Below are positions 59,340-64,000 of a DNA stretch of 64,000 bases, one piece after another. The position numbers and the translations under genes are program-made. Source of the DNA: Pinus tabuliformis. Taxonomy: Eukaryota > Streptophyta > Pinopsida > Pinales > Pinaceae. Each line of letters begins with the position of its first letter. Within the stretch, counting starts at the first letter, position 1. The stretch is taken from positions 606,407,980-606,471,979 of the forward strand of contig CM062815.1 of assembly GCA_031772625.1 (NCBI GenBank). Reading direction: 5' to 3'. The notes below the pieces were generated by a model. The model did no database searches. It was not told the origin of the DNA and was given only the letters and a program-made list of their open reading frames with translations.

Positions 59340-62300
59340 AAACATTGTGACTCGCCCTCAAGTCACTCTGTCGGTGTGGAGATCTTCGCGTGGAGACCTC
59401 CCAACTCTGCTTGAATTGCTGCAAGATCGATAGTGCCCTGAGTAGCTGCCTACTGTACCTCCTGCATGTGTTGTTCAGAGACCGCGGTATCTGAACTACT
59501 TCCTTGCATCTACTCCTACGTTCCCTACATTTGCACAAGCTTGGATTTGAAAGAGGCTGTAATGACGAATGCCTCATCAATCCAAGGTTGGACATGCGCC
59601 TTCAAATCTGCTTCTTTGTGTCGCGCCGCGTCTACCTGCTCATTAAGTGCTTTTGCCTGTTGCATTTGTGTGAGCTTCTACATAAGGGCCACCATCTATG
59701 CGGTCCCTTTTATATCATCATACTGTTGCTGCAGCTCACGTGCCTCTGTTTCTAAGTGATGTATGTTTGGGTCCTCCTGCAGAGTGGTAAGGACCTCAAA
59801 TGACTCTTCCAACATTTTGGTGTAGTCCTTCACTGCATTGCTGATCTCCTCCATCCCTGATGTAATGGCACTAGCGCACTGTTCCCTCACCTCTAGAGGA
59901 GTTGAAGGTTGCGCCTTCAACCGTAGCTCTGCTATCTGAAGGTTTAGTTCCAGCTAAACCTTAGCCATCTCTTCTCGCACTTTGTGCACCCCTGCTACTA
60001 ACCTCTGGATGCGCGCCTCTGTTGGGATGGCCAACTCAGGGACCATCTCATAGGCCTCCTCGACCACCTGCACCATCTACTGGTTCTATGCCACTAACTT
60101 ATCATGCTGTAAGCTCAGTTGTTCCATATTAATTTTCTGTTCACTCAACACCTGTAGTGCGTGACCGTCCCTAGCTGTAGTTCTGCAGTCACTTCGTCCT
60201 GCAAGACATAGAGTGTCTCCTGAGGGAGCACAACCATGTTGATCCCTACTCCCTTCAACGCACTGACTGTAGGCCTGTCGGCCTCATTCTCTGTAACTAG
60301 TGCCCCCTCTGGCAGCACTATGGTGTTGGTCATGCAGGTGCGTAGCATTTCCTCAGCTACAGCCGTTCCTACTGCAAGGCTGGTCGAGATAGTACCAGCT
60401 TGAGGAGTGCGCACCTGCAACTCCTGGATCTGTGGCTGAAGGGCCCCCAACACAATCTGATTCTCCTTCGTGAACTGCTGGAGGGCCTCTGCACTGATGT
60501 CGTGCACCGTCTCCCCTATATCATGGAGATATCCTTTTGTGAGGATGATCGGGTCGAAAGAAGTCTTAGAATCTTTCGACTTCTTTCGTAGCCCCATCTG
60601 CTCTCTTAGGCGCTCGCGCTTCAACTGTGCAGATGTTGTTTTTGGGTCTGCGCCACTTTCCTCTATCTCGGGCTCTTCCTCAGGCGAGGGTGACTTATGG
60701 CCTTCGTGCTCCTTCTCTGCTACCTATTGCTGCTCAGCTGTTGCTTTCTACTGTTCTGCTACTTCCTTTGGGTGTCCTGCACCTCTTGTGCCTTTGCTGT
60801 TGCTGCCTCTTTTCTTCTTTTCTCTGCTAACTACGCCATCCACAGTTTTGCCTCCTCCTTCTTCTTTTGTGCAGCCAATTTCTCCGTTTCCAACGCAGAG
60901 ATGGCTGGAGCGCGCCACTTTGGCGGCCATGACTCAAGTACGATGAATATGACATCGTCCATGGCTAGGTACGAGAGCTCATTCCACTTCTTCGTGAGGT
61001 CATTGTGCACCCTGACATACATGTGGTGGAAGTCTACCTTGAACTCCATGAAGTTTTGTAGACTATTATAGACAGTGGAAGATAACCGCGGCTTGCGGTT
61101 AATCCCCATTCTGATTTTCATCTCCATGAACACCCAAAATATCTTACTGTCTCAGATCCTCTACATGTCTTTAGTGGCCCACAAAAAAGCGTACTTTGCT
61201 GCCTCCAGAAGATCCCACGCAATTATGGGGAATTGGTTGTCCTCAGGAAATTCCCAAGCCACTGGCACTATGGACAACAGAAGCTATGCATAGTGGAAGG
61301 TCTTCCCCTATTCTTGTGCCTCGTGACAATTCTCCAGAAATCCTTGTACAAATACTCAGACCATTTAAACTAGATCCCCTCCATGCATTGCGTGGCAACT
61401 TCTATCACTGGGCGAGCACCTCATCTACGCGGCACTTCCACATAACCTTGCTAGCTAGTATATGGGTGACAAGTTTGACTGCCTTGTTTTTGATACTGGA
61501 GATCACATACCCTCTCTTCTTTCTCTCCAGCTTGAATTTTTACTTCATGGCCTCCACGATGGCCAAGTCATTCCTCTTACCCTCCGAAATATCCGCAGGG
61601 TCCTCCCCTTTGCAGGGAAGTCAGGTAATTCTATGAATCAGGTGGTCCCTAATGGGGATGGGCTCCTCCAGCCACAAACACCCATCATGCACCAGGAAAA
61701 GCAGCTACCTGATGACAAATATAGTTATTGGGACGCAATGGTAATTCGACACCTAGAGTAGGTTTAACAACACTTCTTTCTCGACTTCGTGCAACCACTT
61801 GTGTGGCTCCAACTCTATGACTCTCATTGTAGTGTTTTTCTTTGGCCTCATGAGCTAGGAGGTTGCCAAGTGTGGGAACTTCTCGTGGTTCGCAAGATCC
61901 CAGTCTTCAAACTTTAGACCCAGCACCCATCCCAATTGCGCTCCTTCAAAAATGATATCGTCAGGTAGTAGTGGAGTTTGCAGAGAGCTCTTTCTCTCAT
62001 CTAGGTCCTTAGGTACCCTTTCTTTCCCTTTTTACGGAGGAACATATGCTGGTAGCTTGGTTAGAGGGTCCACACCTTGGGTTTCTTCCTCCATTTCTTT
62101 GTCCTCCTCCTCTTTGACTAGGATTTCCTCAAGGTCTTTCTCCTCCTCATCGGTTTCCACATTAACTGCCTTCCCCTTTTCTTCCATGGTCAGTTTAGTT
62201 CGCAGTGGGTTTCTAAGGGACATGCACACCATAACCATGGGCTGATTATCTTTCTTCGGTCTTGGTGTACGTGGTGATTTAGGGATTTCCACAACTATCC

Positions 62301-62890
62301 CAATGCTCTCAGGGGCATCTCCTATTGTCATGGCCTGCGCAGCCTCTTTAGTGGTCATTTCGCCAATATCCATGTCTTCCTCCAGTGTGGTCATACTGTT
62401 GTTCCACAAATCTCTCAATGGCTCAGGTAATTGCTCAAACAACAACTTCGACTTAAAAAAATCAAATAGATCTGGGTTCATAGATCTTTGGGCGTGCAAT
62501 AGCTCAATTCTCAAATGGCCAAGTGTTGTTTGCTAGGCAACCCTTTGCAATTTATAATTCCTTTTGAATTCGAATTCAACCATTCCCCCCAAATCCAGTT
62601 CATTATTGCTCCCTTGGCGGTAGATTTTCCCAAATCTAGCCCATAAAGCCTGTCTTAAATGCTTGTCGCCCACTCCATTTGGTCTCAAACCAAGCATCAC
62701 ATCATGAATAGTGACTATAACGGTCACTTTCCATCTGACCCATGCGGCAGCGCAACTACCCTTGCGATGTCGCGGACCCTGTGACACTTCTCTCCTGCGC
62801 GCAGCCCTGACATTACGTAGCTCTCGGATAGAGTAGTTTATAGTCCCGCACCTCCTTTCAACTACCTGGGGCACTAAGATTGTGCTTCCT
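59340..62890 (-). pseudogene. 3' coding region (ORF3-like) of the right-edge element
   Basis: Downstream of integrase the minus strand holds stop-broken frames: 62874-62032 in one frame (with LRIELLHAQRSMNPDLFDFF, PEPLRDLWNNSM and a Glu-rich segment KDLEEILVKEEEDKE), then pieces in other frames at 61133-60831 (ESWPPKWRAPAISALETEKL), 60624-60145 and 59920-59696 (coiled-coil-like). I do not recognise the protein. Position after pol, size of about 3.5 kb and an acidic then coiled-coil middle recall ORF3 of the nested element, although I see no clear residue similarity. Confidence 0.45.
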
Positions 62891-63510
62891 ATGGCTAGTC
62901 AGGTGGTTGGGACACTTGTATATGGCTTCAACCAACCATCACTCACCTTTCCTAGGAAAATTCCACCTTTTAACTTTACTATCTGCATCACACTACCATC
63001 TGTGATCCCCTTAGTAACATATGGTCCAATCCAAGGCATTAAACTGATCAACTCTCAGTGGTAGGCCCCAAATTTTTCAACGTAATCATGCGCATCTTGT
63101 TTTATCACCACAGTTTTCTTATCAAGAAAGTCCTTCTGTATTCCTTCCTCAAGCTTCTTGACTTCTGCTTCCACCATGGTGCTTTTCTCCCTCAACCAAA
63201 CTCTTTCATTCATGAGTTCTTGGAGCTTAAGATTACCCTGCGGAATCTCTTCATCAGGTCCCAAGCATTCTTCTTCGAGTTCTTCCAACTGCGCGATCCC
63301 TTCTTCCAAGGCTCCACAAACCATCATATCCGGGGGCGCTGCTATGCGTGGACTAGGAATGATATATTCCATCAGCATTATAGTGTTCGCTCCATAGGTC
63401 AGCCTAGAAGGCATTTGTTCCATCAGTTTCTTGCACGTTTTCCTATAAGCCCATAAGACTGTTGGTACGTGTAGGTCCCAATCACTTCACTGCGCATTAC
63501 ATACCTTGTT
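62891..63510 (-). pseudogene. Integrase C-terminal end of the right-edge element
   Basis: The minus strand reads PTVLWAYRKTCKK, PSRLTYGANTIMLMEYIIPS, a Glu-rich linker with LEELEEECLG, then LMPWIGPYVTKGITDGSVMQ and KVSDGWLKPY, the familiar end of plant gypsy integrases. Two or more in-frame stops are present. The catalytic core upstream is missing. Confidence 0.8.
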
Positions 63511-64000
63511 CAGTGCTTCGCACACTTTGTTAAATGCTTCCGGGCCGATAACCTTCTGCGCGCTCATTCTCTCCACAGTCTGTCGTTCCAACTTGAGGAA
63601 CCGTTCGCACATTTCCCCCCCCCCCAACACATGCTTATTGACCTTATTTCCCAATGCATAGTTCATGTGTATCCACGTAGGTTGTTTACCATATGCCTAT
63701 ACCCACCTAGATAGATGCGCGCACGGACCATCTCGTCCACTATAGGTTTCCCAAACCATGAGCAAAACATTTTTCTACATGCACGCTAGTCTTCAAAGCT
63801 TCCTTTGTGCGTACCCCACCACCTTGCAGGTGTAGTGCACAATACCCAATTCAAGGCCTAGAAACGTTGCTTTTTCGGCACCTCCCTTTCGAATCTATCC
63901 AAGAAAGCATCTACCTCACCTAATCCATCGTAAGTAGGGAGATCTCTCACCTCTGTTGATACATAGCGTAGTGACCTTGTCATCATGTTACAATTAAGCA
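63511..64000 (-). pseudogene. Gag fragment joined to integrase by deletion
   Basis: From the window edge the minus strand reads RDLPTYDGLGEVDAFLDRFE, then REVPKKQRFLGLELGIVHYT, a gypsy gag core, then other stop-broken sequence up to about 63510, where integrase-type sequence begins. A deletion of protease through the integrase core explains the join. A run of nine C lies near 63617. Confidence 0.65.

Larger units (their letters stand above)
59328..64000 (-). mobile_element. Right-edge Ty3/gypsy element, internally deleted, runs off the window
   Basis: On the minus strand from the window edge it reads a gag start, then joins integrase C-terminal sequence near 63500, then a long 3' coding region up to the polypurine tract and LTR-B. 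Protease, reverse transcriptase and RNase H are absent. Its 5' LTR lies beyond the window. Integrase tail features resemble Tat-lineage elements. Confidence 0.7.

Overview
The window looks like nuclear DNA of a conifer, most likely Pinaceae. Long nested LTR retrotransposons dominate it, there is one intact receptor-kinase gene, and one end carries a block of plastid DNA of about 15.9 kb. The conifer call rests on the plastid block: clpP has no intron, clpP sits next to trnE-trnY-trnD-psbM-petN-trnC-rpoB, and petL is an unedited 62-codon reading frame whose start (ACG) and stop (CAA) must be made by RNA editing, as known from black pine.

Layout. (1) 176-808 and 16733-16823 are the two halves of one retrotransposon LTR (LTR-A). 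(2) Between them, about 809-16732, lies the plastid insertion (NUPT): cemA, petA, psbJ/L/F/E, petL, petG, trnW, trnP, psaJ, rpl33, rps18, rpl20, rps12 exon 1, clpP, a trnG-UCC fragment, trnE, trnY, trnD, psbM, petN, trnC and rpoB, which is cut short by the right junction. The reading frames are open, so the insertion looks young. (3) 16824-18910 is AT-rich spacer with microsatellites and small tandem repeats, ending in a GA-rich tract. (4) 18911-41034 is a chromodomain Ty3/gypsy element inside that tract (target duplication GAGAG). It was later hit by a 14.6 kb Tat/Athila-like element (20463-35089, duplication CCCTG) and by a 1.05 kb solo LTR (35944-36994, duplication GGCCC). (5) 41035-46980 holds low-complexity tracts, a 58-bp tandem repeat, a small fold-back sequence and a decayed gag fragment. 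(6) 47143-49071 is a complete intronless L-type lectin receptor kinase, the only host nuclear gene seen. (7) 51767-53399 is the 3' end of a Ty1/copia element. It is interrupted by LTR-B of a gypsy-type element running off the right edge, and LTR-B is itself interrupted by a third gypsy element (54212-59234, duplication TGTGC/TGCGC).

The plastid genes would serve photosystem II, photosystem I, cytochrome b6f, the ribosome, protease and polymerase in the chloroplast, but in a nuclear location they are probably silent copies. All retroelement coding regions carry in-frame stops and are dead in this copy. The least explained part is a long open reading frame (ORF3) 3' of pol in the 14.6 kb element, separated from pol by a minisatellite of palindromic units. 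The right-edge element has a similar 3' coding region.

All calls come from reading sequence and recalled family knowledge. No database search was run, and junction coordinates without a target duplication are good to about 5-20 bases.
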